From the NCBI GenBank assembly GCA_963736445.1, contig CAVTOY010000014.1, positions 186,001-250,000 on the forward strand: a stretch of 64,000 nt of DNA, read 5' to 3'. Position numbers and translations under genes: made by a program. The stretch is from Thiosocius sp963736445. Lineage in GTDB: Bacteria > Pseudomonadota > Gammaproteobacteria > Chromatiales > Chromatiaceae. Positions 9,159 to 18,542 of this stretch are shown here, one piece after another (position 1 is the stretch's first letter; the number at the start of each line of letters is the position of its first letter). The notes beneath the pieces were generated by a model, which was not told where the DNA came from, made no database searches, and saw nothing but the letters and a program-made list of their open reading frames with translations.

Positions 9159-10082
9159 ATGAATCGATTCGCATTTCTTTTCTTAATTGGCATTGTCAGC
9201 GCATCTGTCGGCGCACATGCCGAGTCCGTTCTCAAAACGGAAAAACTTGCCGACCATGTCTACGCCCTAATCGGTCCGACAACCAACCGTGATCCGCAGA
9301 ATCTGGGCAACAATGCAAACTTCGGGGTCATCGTCACCGACGCAGGCGTCGTCCTTATCGACCCAGGAGGCAGCTACAAAGGCGCAAAGATGATCCACGA
9401 CACAGTGCGCGCGATCACAGAAGATCCCATCGCATTAGTTATCAATACCGGTGGCCAGGATCACCGCTGGCTGGGTAACGGCTATTTCAAGGCGCTTGGC
9501 GCCCACATTATCGCGAACGAACACGCGGTAACTGATCAGAAGGCCCGCCTGCAAGATCAACGGTCCGGCCTCGAGAATCTGATCGGCAGCGACGGTTTTT
9601 CGGGTACCGAACCCGTGTACGCCGATGAGACCTTCGCCGAACAGAAGGTATTGACGGTCGGCGACATCCGCATTGAGATCCTTCACGCCGGTCACGCTCA
9701 TACCCCAGGCGACAGTTTCGTTTGGCTGCCCGAGCAAGAGATCGTCTTCGCCGGCGACATCGTCTACACGGACAGGATGTTGCGCATTGGTCCGCATTCC
9801 GCCCACCGCAGCTGGATTGCAGCCTATGAGGCAATGGCCGACAAACAGCCAAAGATCGTCGTCGGAGGGCATGGCCGGCCTGCTGACCTCTCCAAGGCAA
9901 CGGCTGACAGCTACGACTATCTGATCTTCCTGCGCCAAGCCGTCCAGGCATTTATGGACGAGGGTCATGGCATGGAAGAGATCAGCAAGATCGATCAATC
10001 ACGCTTCGGTTATCTGGATAATTTCGACTCGCTGAGCGGCCGTAATGCGCAACGCGTGTTCGAAGAGCTGGAATGGGAATAA
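9159..10082 (+). CDS. Exported metallo-beta-lactamase-fold hydrolase with altered zinc motif
   Basis: A 307-residue protein with a clear signal peptide (cleavage expected after residue 21, AHA-ES), hence periplasmic. The fold is a metallo-beta-lactamase: GVIVTDAGVVLIDPG near residue 60, HAGHAHTPGD near 180, EIVFAGDIVYTDRML near 205, and GGHGRP near 245. The canonical HxHxDH zinc motif is replaced by TGGQDH (97-102), which keeps only the Asp-His pair. The ATG at 9159 is preceded by CAGGGAA; an upstream extension of the frame would run inside the permease gene. It may act with the permease on a periplasmic sulfur or metal substrate, or have lost one metal site. Confidence 0.85.
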   Translation: MNRFAFLFLIGIVSASVGAHAESVLKTEKLADHVYALIGPTTNRDPQNLGNNANFGVIVTDAGVVLIDPGGSYKGAKMIHDTVRAITEDPIALVINTGGQDHRWLGNGYFKALGAHIIANEHAVTDQKARLQDQRSGLENLIGSDGFSGTEPVYADETFAEQKVLTVGDIRIEILHAGHAHTPGDSFVWLPEQEIVFAGDIVYTDRMLRIGPHSAHRSWIAAYEAMADKQPKIVVGGHGRPADLSKATADSYDYLIFLRQAVQAFMDEGHGMEEISKIDQSRFGYLDNFDSLSGRNAQRVFEELEWE

Positions 10083-10271
10083 GCGATCAACACACAACCG
10101 CCATTACCCGCGCTGCTCATCGGGGCGACAGATTCGGCCACACAACACGTGCATTCAATCAACACGCCAAACGCTCATGAGCGCCCGAGCCAAACTCTAG
10201 CCCGGATTCGCCTAAACATATGTTAAAAATTCGGTGTCGGATCAGGCCTGAACTACTACACATGACGCCGC

Positions 10272-12643
10272 TCATTCCGGCTCCGCCTGCCCGGCGAGAA
10301 ACAACCAGGTGTCGACTACAGTGTCAGGGTTCAGCGAGATGCTGCTGATACCGCGTTCAAGCAGCCACTTTGCCAAATCCGGGTGGTCCGATGGCCCCTG
10401 CCCACAGATCCCGATGTACTTGTTGGCCTTGCGACAGGCGCTGATCGCCATATCGAGCAACTTCAGTACCGCCGGATTGCGTTCGTCGAAGCTTCTTGCC
10501 ACCAGACCGGAATCACGATCGAGGCCGAGCGTCAGTTGGGTCATATCATTGGAGCCGATCGAGAAACCGTCGAAGTACTCCAGAAACTCCTCTGCCAGGA
10601 GGGCATTGGAGGGCAACTCACACATCATGACCACGCGCAGACCGCCTTCCCCACGCTTCAGGCCATTCTCACCGAGCAATCGAATAACGCCCTCGGCCTC
10701 TTGCAGCGTCCGTACGAAGGGAATCATGATCTCGAGATTGTCCAGGCCCATGTCTTCGCGCACCCGCCGGATTGCCTCGCATTCCATATCGAAACAGCCG
10801 CGAAAATTCGGCGCCAGGTAGCGCGAGGCCCCACGAAAGCCGAGCATCGGGTTTTCCTCTTCCGGCTCATACAGGGTGCCGGCAACCAAGTTCGCGTACT
10901 CGTTCGACTTGAAATCCGACATGCGCAGGATCACCGGATGCGGATGAAAGGCCGCGGCAATACTGGCGATACCCTCGACTACCCGCTTGATAAAAAATTC
11001 CCGGGGGTCACCGTAGGCGAGGATGCGAGTCTCGATCTCGGTGCGCACTTCAAGCGGCAGGCGCTCGAGCTCGAGAAGGGCCTGCGGATGTATCCCGACC
11101 ATGTTGTTGATGATGAACTCAAGCCTGGCCAGTCCCACGCCCGCATTGGGGATCTGTGCAAAGCTGAAGGCGCGCTCGGGATTGCCGACATTCATCATCA
11201 GCTTGACCGGCAGCTCCGGCATGCTATCCAGCTCGATCCGCTTGAGTTCGAAATCCAGAATGCCGTCGTACACCAGGCCCGTATCTCCCTCGGCACAAGA
11301 CACCGTAACGGCTTGACCCTCTTTGACGCGCTCGGTGGCATCGCCACAACCTACCACCGCTGGTACCCCGAGTTCCCGCGCGATGATGGCCGCATGGCAG
11401 GTCCTTCCCCCGCGGTTGGTGACGATCGCTGAGGCGCGCTTCATAATCGGCTCCCAGTCAGGATCGGTCATGTCGGTGATCAATACATCGCCGTCGCCAA
11501 TATCTCCCATGGCATCCAGATTGGTGACCACGCGTGCGGCACCGGCTCCGATACGTGCGCCGATCGATCGACCTTCGATCAGCACTTTGGAATGGCTCTT
11601 TATTTCATAGCGCTCGATGACGCTGCCGCTGCGACTCTGCACCGTTTCCGGCCGCGCTTGGACGACATACAGCTGTCCATCGACGCCGTCGAGCGCCCAC
11701 TCGATGTCCATTGGACGGCCATAATGCTGCTCGATGCGCACCGCCTGACGGGACAACTCCTCGATCTGGTCATCAGTGAGGCAGAACAAGCGTCGGTCCG
11801 CTTCGTCGACCGGCACGGTAGTCACCGGGTGGTCCCCATTCTCGGCATAGATCATCTTGATCGCCTTGCTGCCCAGGTTGCGACGAAGAATCGCCGGACG
11901 ACCGGCCGCAAGTGTCGGCTTGTGGACATAGAACTCGTCGGGATTTACCGCGCCCTGCACCACCATCTCTCCCAGACCGTAGCTGGCGGTGACGAAAACT
12001 GCATCGCGGAAGCCGCTCTCGGTGTCGAGCGTGAAAACGACGCCACTGGCACCGATATCCGAGCGGATCATTTTCTGAACGCCAGCCGATAGCGCGACCT
12101 GCGCATGGTCAAATCCCTGATGCACGCGATAGGAGATTGCCCTGTCGTTAAACAGGGATGCGAATACCTGATGTATACGAGCTTGACCTCTTCCAGACCG
12201 GAGACATTCAGCACAGTCTCCTGCTGACCGGCAAAAGAGGCGTCGGGCAGGTCTTCTGCGGTTGCCGATGAGCGCACGGCCCAGGTCACCTCGGGACTGT
12301 ACTGCGCCTCCAGCGTTGCATAGGCGTCAGCGATGGCCGCGTCGAGGCTAGCGGGAAACGGGGTCTGCATCACCCATTCGCGGATCTGCTGCCCGGTCTC
12401 TGCAAGTTTCCGGACATCATCGACATCCAATCGACCCAGTGTCTCATTGATGCGATCGGCCAGACCTTCATGAGCAAGAAACTCGCGGTAGGCATAGGCC
12501 GTGGTCGCAAAGCCACCCGGGACGCTGACGCCCCCATCTGCAGTCAGGTTGCGCAGCATTTCACCCAGCGAGGCATTCTTGCCGCCCACGCGATCCACAT
12601 CGCTCATTTCGACTTCGTGCAGCCACAGGACGTAATCGCTCAT
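10272..12643 (-). pseudogene. ppsA: Phosphoenolpyruvate synthase, interrupted by one frameshift
   Basis: PEP synthase converts pyruvate and ATP to PEP, AMP and phosphate for gluconeogenesis. The N-terminal piece (12643 to about 12180) has KNASLGEML and the ATP-grasp motif WAVRSSATAEDLPDASFAGQ. The rest (about 12170 to 10272) has GGRTCHAAIIARELGVPAVVGC with the phosphorylated His, and the C-terminal catalytic CGQGPSD. The frames join near 12172-12185, where the loss of a single base after VSGLEEVK would restore HQVFASLFND. Combined length is about 790 residues, normal for the family, and no other lesion is visible, so a sequencing or assembly error is as likely as a true mutation. The regulator gene ppsR lies just upstream on the same strand. 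Confidence 0.85.
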
Positions 12644-12665
12644 GGTTATCCTCTATCTCGCCCGA

Positions 12666-13475
12666 TCAAAGGCTCTTTTTTATTTGTGACGCCAGTTCTT
12701 CGATCGAGTGCGTCGTGGAATCGAGCACAGTCATGCCGTGACGATGGAACATATCGTCGGCCATCTGCACCTCCTTGTAGCATCGCCGCAAACTGGCGTA
12801 GTCGCTGTTGGGGCGGCGCAGCTCGCGAATCGCCGCAAGTCGTTCCGGCTCGATCGTCAAGGCAAAGATTTTCTTTCGGTGCGCAAGCAACTCGTCGGGC
12901 AATTCGCCGGCCTCGAAATCCTCTTCGGTGATTGGATAGTTCGCTGCGCGCATTCCGAAGTGCAGCGCCAGGTACAGACAGGTCGGCGTCTTGCCCGAGC
13001 GTGACACGCCGATCAAGATGATATCGGCTTGATCAAACTTGTTCAGGCGCATGCCGTCGTCGTTGCTCAGCGCATAGTTGATGGTATCGATCCTTGCCTC
13101 GTAGTTCTCTAGATTGACCAACCCGTGGCTGATCCCGGATTTCCGGGTCGGCTGTAAGCCAGTCGCGACGACGAGGTCCGGTAGAAAACGATCAAACAGT
13201 TCGAAGTAATGGCACTCGGCATGCTTGAGGACAACGCTTATCTCTTCATCGGCCATGGTGGCGAACACAATCGGCTTCGCGCCTTCGGCCTCGGCACGGT
13301 GCGCAAATTCGTTGGCCAGGGCCTGGGCCTTGTCACGGGTGTTGATGAACGGCGTGTAGCGTGTACTGAAGCGCGCATCGCCAAATTGCGACAATAGGCT
13401 TTGTCCATAAGCCTCCGCGGTGATCCCCGTGCTCTCGGAGACGAAATAGACGGAACGGCTCGCGCCCTCAGTCAT
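12666..13475 (-). CDS. ppsR: PEP synthetase regulatory kinase/pyrophosphorylase
   Basis: A 269-residue DUF299 protein. Members switch PEP synthase off by ADP-dependent phosphorylation of an active-site threonine and on by phosphorolysis. The P-loop GVSRSGKTPT is at residues 156-165, preceded by the family segments SESTGITAEAYGQSLL (13-28) and ATGLQPTRKSGISHG (about 104-118). It sits 22 bp upstream of ppsA and transcribed with it, which supports PEP synthase rather than PPDK as its target. Its start overlaps the stop of the upstream oxidoreductase gene by 8 bp. Confidence 0.93.
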   Translation of the reverse strand: MTEGASRSVYFVSESTGITAEAYGQSLLSQFGDARFSTRYTPFINTRDKAQALANEFAHRAEAEGAKPIVFATMADEEISVVLKHAECHYFELFDRFLPDLVVATGLQPTRKSGISHGLVNLENYEARIDTINYALSNDDGMRLNKFDQADIILIGVSRSGKTPTCLYLALHFGMRAANYPITEEDFEAGELPDELLAHRKKIFALTIEPERLAAIRELRRPNSDYASLRRCYKEVQMADDMFHRHGMTVLDSTTHSIEELASQIKKSL

Positions 13476-14307
13476 ACAGATACTCCAGCCAATGCCCCTC
13501 GCGCACCAGCGTCGATTTGGTCTCCTGCCAACGCCCGGTCAGGCGAAGGTGGCGCGACATCGCCTCGTCCAGGGCCTCCGCCACTGCGCGATAGCCGGCG
13601 ACATAGACGTAAACGCTGCCCATGCCCAACAATCGCCAGAACGCCGCCATATTCGCCTCGCGACCCTGTACATCATCGAGTGCCATGGCCGAATAGCGGG
13701 TCTTCAGTGCGTCGAAGGCATGCTGTGTCGCCTGGTCGAAGTACTGGTCCAAGTCGGCGCCATGCCGGTTCAGATACAAGTGCTCCAGTCCAGTCTCGGA
13801 CCCCTCGACCATCAGGACCTTGCCCATCCAGTCGAGGTTTCGCGCCTGAAGCCTGCGCACCAGCCAGCGGAACGGCACCATGCCGCAACCCGCACCGATC
13901 AGCACCATGTTGCTGCGCGAGCCCGTCGGCGGGTAGAAGGGATAGGGAAACGGCCCGTAGAGCGATACGAATTCCCCCTGATCCAAGGCGCACAGTCGCC
14001 GCGCGACACTCGACGCCGGGCCGTCGCTGTGTGCCCGCACATAGATAGTCACATCGATGGAGTCTTCGAATGGCACCTTGCCGACGGACTCGATCGTGTA
14101 CATTCGCAGCCCCCCGGCCGCCGTCTCGTCGCCGAAGTCAGCGGCACGGAACGCAATCTCTACGCCGGCTCCAAAATCGTTTCCTTCCGCTGCCAGATTG
14201 AACATCAGCTTGACGACAGGCCGCATCCCGGGCTGGTCCACGACCACCGATCTGTGCACCACCCGCGCCCGGTAAGGGTCGCCAATCGCTGCGTCTACTC
14301 TGCTCAT
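13468..14307 (-). CDS. Ferredoxin-reductase-like FAD/NAD(P)-binding oxidoreductase
   Basis: About 279 residues from the ATG at 14307 (MSRVDAAIGDPYRARVV). The first part looks like the FAD-binding beta-barrel of the ferredoxin-NADP reductase superfamily (RMYTIES near residue 73 corresponds to the usual RxYS motif). The second part is nucleotide-binding, with MVLIGAGCGMVPFRWLVRRL near 140 and a C-terminal VYVAGYRAVAEALDEA segment. No iron-sulfur cluster motif is present. The electron partner is unknown. Overlap with ppsR suggests co-transcription in the central-carbon operon. A GTG- or ATG-initiated longer form (to 14388) is possible but has no better ribosome-binding site. Confidence 0.75.
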   Translation of the reverse strand: MSRVDAAIGDPYRARVVHRSVVVDQPGMRPVVKLMFNLAAEGNDFGAGVEIAFRAADFGDETAAGGLRMYTIESVGKVPFEDSIDVTIYVRAHSDGPASSVARRLCALDQGEFVSLYGPFPYPFYPPTGSRSNMVLIGAGCGMVPFRWLVRRLQARNLDWMGKVLMVEGSETGLEHLYLNRHGADLDQYFDQATQHAFDALKTRYSAMALDDVQGREANMAAFWRLLGMGSVYVYVAGYRAVAEALDEAMSRHLRLTGRWQETKSTLVREGHWLEYLYD

Positions 14308-14451
14308 CGCCCTGGCCCTGTTGTCTTGTCGAACCCCCGAGAAACCGCTGTCAACGACGCCATCCCCCTTGCAGACCGCCATCGACAAACATCAAGTGTA
14401 GACGGCATTCGATCGCTCAAGGTGGCGAGCGGCCCATTACATCGAAACCAC

Positions 14452-14943
14452 TCAGGGGTCGCCGATAGGTAACTCCGCCGGGCTGCACAGGATGCCGTCT
14501 TCATCCGCGTACAGATAGGCGCCCGGGAGAAACTCGACCCCGCCGAAGCGGACCGGGACGTCGCGCTCGCCGACGCCTTTCTTGACGCTCTTGAGCGGAT
14601 GTGTTCCCAGGGCCTTGACGCCGATCGGCATGGTCCCGATGTCTACCGAATCACGTATCATCCCGTTCAACAACACGCCCGACCAGCCGTTCTCCACGGC
14701 CTTGGCCGCCAGCAGGTCGCCGAGCATCGCACAGCGTCGGGATCCACCCGCATCGACTATCAACACCCGCCCTAGCCCGGGTTCGCCGACCGCCTCGCGC
14801 ACCAGGGAGTTGTCCTCGAAGCACTTGATCGTCGAGATCTGGCCGGCAAAGCGCGTAAGCGCACCGAAACTGATGAAACCCGGCTCACAGATCTGCAGGG
14901 AATCGGAAAACTCGTCGCAAAGATCTGCGGTTTTGAAATGCAT
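14452..14943 (-). CDS. rraA: RraA-family protein (regulator of RNase E activity A)
   Basis: A 163-residue protein of the RraA/MenG-like fold, matching the length of E. coli RraA (161). Clear signatures are TADLCDEFSDSLQICEP at the N-terminus, GRVLIVDAGGSRRCAMLGD near residue 58, and GVLLNGMIRDSVDI near 90. In E. coli RraA binds RNase E and slows mRNA decay; related proteins are class II aldolases/decarboxylases of hydroxy-keto acids. Lying next to aceK and glyoxylate-cycle genes, a metabolic role is conceivable, but similarity to RraA is stronger. Confidence 0.85.
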   Translation of the reverse strand: MHFKTADLCDEFSDSLQICEPGFISFGALTRFAGQISTIKCFEDNSLVREAVGEPGLGRVLIVDAGGSRRCAMLGDLLAAKAVENGWSGVLLNGMIRDSVDIGTMPIGVKALGTHPLKSVKKGVGERDVPVRFGGVEFLPGAYLYADEDGILCSPAELPIGDP

Positions 14944-14952
14944 GGCAGCAGA

Positions 14953-16812
14953 TCACGCCCCGCCTTCGATGCGTTGAAATCGTTTGCTCGGCGAATACGG
15001 GAACACGTCGCGCTCGCGGCCTTCGCGGATGTCCTGCTGAATCCCTTTCCAGTAGTCGGCATCCAGCAACTCACGATGATGCTTCATGAAGGCCTGGCGC
15101 AGCTGCGGGTCGATCAGCAGGAAACTTGCAAACTCCTCCGGAAACACGTCGTTCGGGGCCACCGAATACCAGGGCTCCGCGGCCATTTCATCCTCCGGCG
15201 TGCGCGGCGGCGGGATGTGCCGGAAGTTTATGTCCGTCATGAACTCGATTTCGTCATAATCGTAAAAGATCACGCGTCCATGTCGCGTAACGCCAAAATT
15301 TTTGAACAGCAGGTCGCCAGGAAAGATGTTCGCAGCGATCATTTCCTTGACTGCATTGCCGAATCCGATCACCGCATCCTCTTTCTGCTGTGGCGTTGCA
15401 CTCTGGAAAAACAGATTGAGAGGATCAAGGCGGCGCTCGATATACAGATGCCGGACGATAACCTTGTCTCCCTCGAACTCAAGACTCTTGGCGCATTTGT
15501 TCTGAAGCTCCGCCATCAATTCATCGTTGATGCGCGAGATCGGAAAAGCCGCGTAGGAATACTCCAGCGTATCCGCCATTCGGCCGACGCGATCGTGCAT
15601 CTTGACGATCTGGTACTTGCGCTTGACGGTCTCGCGGCTGACCTCTTTAGGTGGCGGAAAATAGTCGTTGATGACCTTGAACACATAAGGATAGGACGGC
15701 ATGGTGAATACGGTCATCACCATCCCCTTTACGCCAGGTGCTATCTCGAGCTGGTCCGTGGAATGCGACAGGTGGTGTAGAAAGCCCCGATAGAAATCCG
15801 TCTTGCCCTGCTTCTGCAGGCCAATCGCGGTATAGAGATCGGCCTTATTCTTGGTTGGCAGCATTCGTTTCAGGAAGTGCACGACCGCGGCAGGTGTATC
15901 GGTCTCCACCATGAAGTAGGCACGCGCGAAACTGAACAGATTGGCGATGTCGTCGCCGTCCATCAGCAGAGTGTCGACATAGACGGCACCGTGCTCATTG
16001 TTCAGCACCGGGATAACAAAGGGAATGACATCGGCGCCATTGATCGCTCGGCCGACAATGTAGGCGGCCTTGTTACGATAAAAAGGGGCACGCAGTACTT
16101 GCAGGTGAAAGTCCCGACGCAGCGCCTTCTCTGGCAGCCGGGTCGCCCTTGCGGCGCGGACCAGCCGACGCACATCGCGATCGAGATTCTCGAAGGGCAG
16201 ACTACCGGGGAAGGCCTTTAGCATCTCGCGGACCGACCGCGTCAGGCCGTGGCGAATTGGATAATAGCTGTCATAAACAGGATCGACATCGTCGAGGTAC
16301 TCCGTCGACAGCCCCGGCCTGACGAAGATGTTGTCGTTGTTGTAATAACGACGGTGAAACAAATAGGTGAAGACTGAATTGTAGAAAGTCTCAGCCAGCT
16401 CCGGCTGCTTGTGCTCGTAGAGCAAACCGATAAAACGCAGCTTGACCTCGCGCCAGAGCTCTTCGTCGACCTCGTCCGCCAGGTCGAACTCTCTCTTCAG
16501 GTGCTCCGTGGCTTCGCCTACCCGTTGGGTATAAAGATTGATGCGCTCACTGGCCGACTGACGCTGCGCCTGCCAGTCGCACGCCTCAAAGCGATTGCGG
16601 GCCGCCGCTGTGATGTCGAGGAAGATCCGATAATGCCGGTCGAACCCATTCAGGATGGTCTCGGCGATGCGACGTGCATTCAGCTCTATCATACGCTCGC
16701 GACCTGCAGGCGCAGTCGTTGGAATCACCGATGATGCAGGCTGCAACGGGCGAACACCAGTCTCGGCTTTCCAGCTGCCGATATTGTGCGGTTCGATCAT
16801 ATGCTGAGACAT
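14953..16812 (-). CDS. aceK: Isocitrate dehydrogenase kinase/phosphatase
   Basis: A 619-residue protein of the AceK family (E. coli 578), with an N-terminal extension of about 35 residues. AceK phosphorylates and dephosphorylates isocitrate dehydrogenase, setting the split between the TCA cycle and the glyoxylate bypass. Family features include RRYYNNDNIFVRPGLSTEYL (near 155), the kinase ATP region VKGMVMTVFTMPSYPYVFKVI (seen as GMVMTVF and PYVFKVI near 340), LLFKNFGVTRHGRVIFYDYD near 490 (catalytic loop), and IPPPRTPEDEMAAEPWY near 520. It follows aceA by about 100 bp, the usual arrangement. Confidence 0.95.
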   Translation of the reverse strand: MSQHMIEPHNIGSWKAETGVRPLQPASSVIPTTAPAGRERMIELNARRIAETILNGFDRHYRIFLDITAAARNRFEACDWQAQRQSASERINLYTQRVGEATEHLKREFDLADEVDEELWREVKLRFIGLLYEHKQPELAETFYNSVFTYLFHRRYYNNDNIFVRPGLSTEYLDDVDPVYDSYYPIRHGLTRSVREMLKAFPGSLPFENLDRDVRRLVRAARATRLPEKALRRDFHLQVLRAPFYRNKAAYIVGRAINGADVIPFVIPVLNNEHGAVYVDTLLMDGDDIANLFSFARAYFMVETDTPAAVVHFLKRMLPTKNKADLYTAIGLQKQGKTDFYRGFLHHLSHSTDQLEIAPGVKGMVMTVFTMPSYPYVFKVINDYFPPPKEVSRETVKRKYQIVKMHDRVGRMADTLEYSYAAFPISRINDELMAELQNKCAKSLEFEGDKVIVRHLYIERRLDPLNLFFQSATPQQKEDAVIGFGNAVKEMIAANIFPGDLLFKNFGVTRHGRVIFYDYDEIEFMTDINFRHIPPPRTPEDEMAAEPWYSVAPNDVFPEEFASFLLIDPQLRQAFMKHHRELLDADYWKGIQQDIREGRERDVFPYSPSKRFQRIEGGA

Positions 16813-16912
16813 CTGAATTTTACCGATTCACGTTCGATCCCAGCCGTTGAAACCGCGAAAGCGACGGGCACTGTCGTACGCGCCGCTATCCGCGGCCAGG
16901 CGCGGCATGGAA

Positions 16913-18220
16913 TCAGCCAAACTGCTCCTCTTCCGTCGACCCGGTCAGCGCGGTCACAGAGGAGGCGCCGCCCTGGATGGTGGTAGTCACGTCGTCGAAA
17001 TAACCCGCGCCGACCTCCTGCTGATGGGAGACAAAGGTGTATCCCTTATCGCGCGCGGCGAACTCCGGCTCCTGGACCTTCTCGACGTAGTGCTTCATAC
17101 CCTCCCCGCGCGCATAGTCGTATGCGAGATCGAACATGTTGAACCACATGTTGTGGATCCCGGCGAGGGTGATGAACTGGTACTTGTAGCCCATGTCCGA
17201 CAGCTCATCCTGGAACTTGGCGATAGTGGGATCGTCGAGGTTCTTTTTCCAATTGAACGACGGCGAGCAGTTGTAGGCCAACAGCTTGTTTGGGTTATCG
17301 GCCAGCACGGCCTGCGCGAACTCACGGGCGAAACCTAGATCGGGCGTGCCGGTCTCGCACCAAACCAGATCCGCATAAGGCGCATAGGCCAGGCCGCGGC
17401 TGATCGCCTGTTCGAGGCCGTTCTTCACCTGGTAAAAACCTTCGGCAGTGCGTTCCCCGGTCAGGAAGGGCTGGTCGTTCGGATCGAAATCATTGGTCAG
17501 CAGATTCGCGGCCTCAGAGTCTGTCCTTGCCAGCACCAGTGTCGGCACACCCATCACGTCCGAGGCCAGGCGCGCGGCGATCAGTTTCTCTACCGCCTCT
17601 TGCGTTGGCACCAATACCTTGCCGCCCATGTGACCGCACTTCTTGACGGCCGCCAACTGGTCCTCGAAATGCACGCCCGATGCGCCGTTGGCGATCATGT
17701 TTTTCATAAGCTCAAAGGCATTGAGCACGCCACCGAATCCCGCCTCGGCATCGGCGACGACCGGCAGAAAATAGTCCACATAACCTTCATCGCCCGGCTC
17801 GACACCACGCCCCCATTGGATTTCGTCCGAGCGCTTGAACGCATTGTTGATGCGCCGCACCATGGTCGGTACGGAGTCATACGCATACAGCGACTGATCC
17901 GGGTACATGGTCTCTGAGGTATTGCCATCGGCAGCCACTTGCCAACCGGAAAGATAAATCGCCTCGATCCCGGCCTTGGCCTGCTGCACGGCCTGACCGC
18001 CGGTCAGTGCCCCCATGCAGTTCACATAGCCCTTCGTTGCGCCGCCACGCACCAGCTGCCAGAGTCTCTCGGCGCCGCGCTTGGCCAGCGTGTATTCGGG
18101 TTGTATGGAGCCGCGCAGGCGCACTACGTCAGCCGCTGAGTAGCCGCGTCTCACGTCCAACCAGCGCGGGTTCTCCGCCCAGTCGTTTTCCAGTGCCTTG
18201 ATCTGTTCTTCTCGGGTCAT
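16913..18220 (-). CDS. aceA: Isocitrate lyase
   Basis: A 435-residue isocitrate lyase of the short, enterobacterial type. It splits isocitrate to succinate and glyoxylate, the first step of the glyoxylate bypass. The catalytic signature KKCGHMGGK has its cysteine at residue 195. Also visible are YLSGWQVAADGN (89-100), ADAEAGFGG (156-164) and NCSPSFNWKKNLDD near 325. Upstream (18221-18542) there are two TGCA/GCGC dyads and an adjacent imperfect one resembling those in the phaE/phaA region, suggesting shared control with PHA genes. It lies in the leftward series glcB-maeA-aceA-aceK. Confidence 0.96.
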   Translation of the reverse strand: MTREEQIKALENDWAENPRWLDVRRGYSAADVVRLRGSIQPEYTLAKRGAERLWQLVRGGATKGYVNCMGALTGGQAVQQAKAGIEAIYLSGWQVAADGNTSETMYPDQSLYAYDSVPTMVRRINNAFKRSDEIQWGRGVEPGDEGYVDYFLPVVADAEAGFGGVLNAFELMKNMIANGASGVHFEDQLAAVKKCGHMGGKVLVPTQEAVEKLIAARLASDVMGVPTLVLARTDSEAANLLTNDFDPNDQPFLTGERTAEGFYQVKNGLEQAISRGLAYAPYADLVWCETGTPDLGFAREFAQAVLADNPNKLLAYNCSPSFNWKKNLDDPTIAKFQDELSDMGYKYQFITLAGIHNMWFNMFDLAYDYARGEGMKHYVEKVQEPEFAARDKGYTFVSHQQEVGAGYFDDVTTTIQGGASSVTALTGSTEEEQFG

Positions 18221-18283
18221 GGTCTAACTCCGTCGTTGCCTTATTGGTATGTCAAGAATGCGCCGCGCCGGCTTTAAACGTGG

Positions 18284-18316
18284 TTTGGCTGCGCCGCACA
18301 ATGTTGCATTGCAACA
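18284..18316. promoter_or_regulatory. Double dyad upstream of aceA (PhaR-like box candidates)
   Basis: Two abutting elements. At 18302-18316 is a perfect 15-bp palindrome, TGTTGCATTGCAACA. At 18284-18301, read on the minus strand, is TTGTGCGGCGCAGCCAAA, an imperfect dyad. Both share the TTGTGC or TTGTTGC half-site and the GCA(A)CAA end seen at 25302-25357 between phaE and phaA. They lie about 65-100 bp upstream of the aceA start codon. Confidence 0.5.
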
Positions 18317-18444
18317 ATTCTGTAAAAGTAACCGCACAGCCTTCCGGGATCAATTGCCGACGTGCCGTCGGCCGACCTGGCCCGTACCCGCGGGGGAAAT
18401 ATTTTCTTTTTTATAATCAGCTATTTAAAGATAGTTCAATCGTC

Positions 18445-18459
18445 TTGTGCGGCGCACAA
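18445..18459. promoter_or_regulatory. Perfect palindrome TTGTGCGGCGCACAA upstream of aceA
   Basis: A 15-bp perfect inverted repeat with a single central base. Its first 12 bases are identical to the minus-strand element at 18286-18297. It differs from the phaE/phaA box core TTGTGCAGTGCA only at two symmetrically placed positions (G/C instead of A/T). It lies about 225 bp upstream of aceA, so it could also mark an upstream promoter. Confidence 0.5.
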
Positions 18460-18542
18460 CAAAAAGCCAATTCAAAGTATTGAAAATGCCTATTGTCGGA
18501 ACCTGTTCGTGCCGGGCGCACCGCGGGACGCAGGCTGCCAGC

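Larger units (their letters stand above)
18221..18542. other. aceA upstream region with clustered dyads
   Basis: A 320-bp stretch without a credible gene between the maeA stop and the aceA start, both leftward. It is AT-richer than its surroundings around 18400-18430 (a TTTTTTATAA-like tract) and contains the palindromes listed separately at 18284-18316 and 18445-18459. It is most likely the aceA-aceK promoter and operator region. Confidence 0.6.

Noticed and set aside
10083..10271. Possible terminator between the MBL gene and ppsA (GCTCATGAGC)
   Set aside because: The stem is only 5 bp and has no T-run on either side.
15972..15979. Further TGTCGACA palindrome
   Set aside because: It lies inside aceK coding sequence, away from any start, so it is probably chance.
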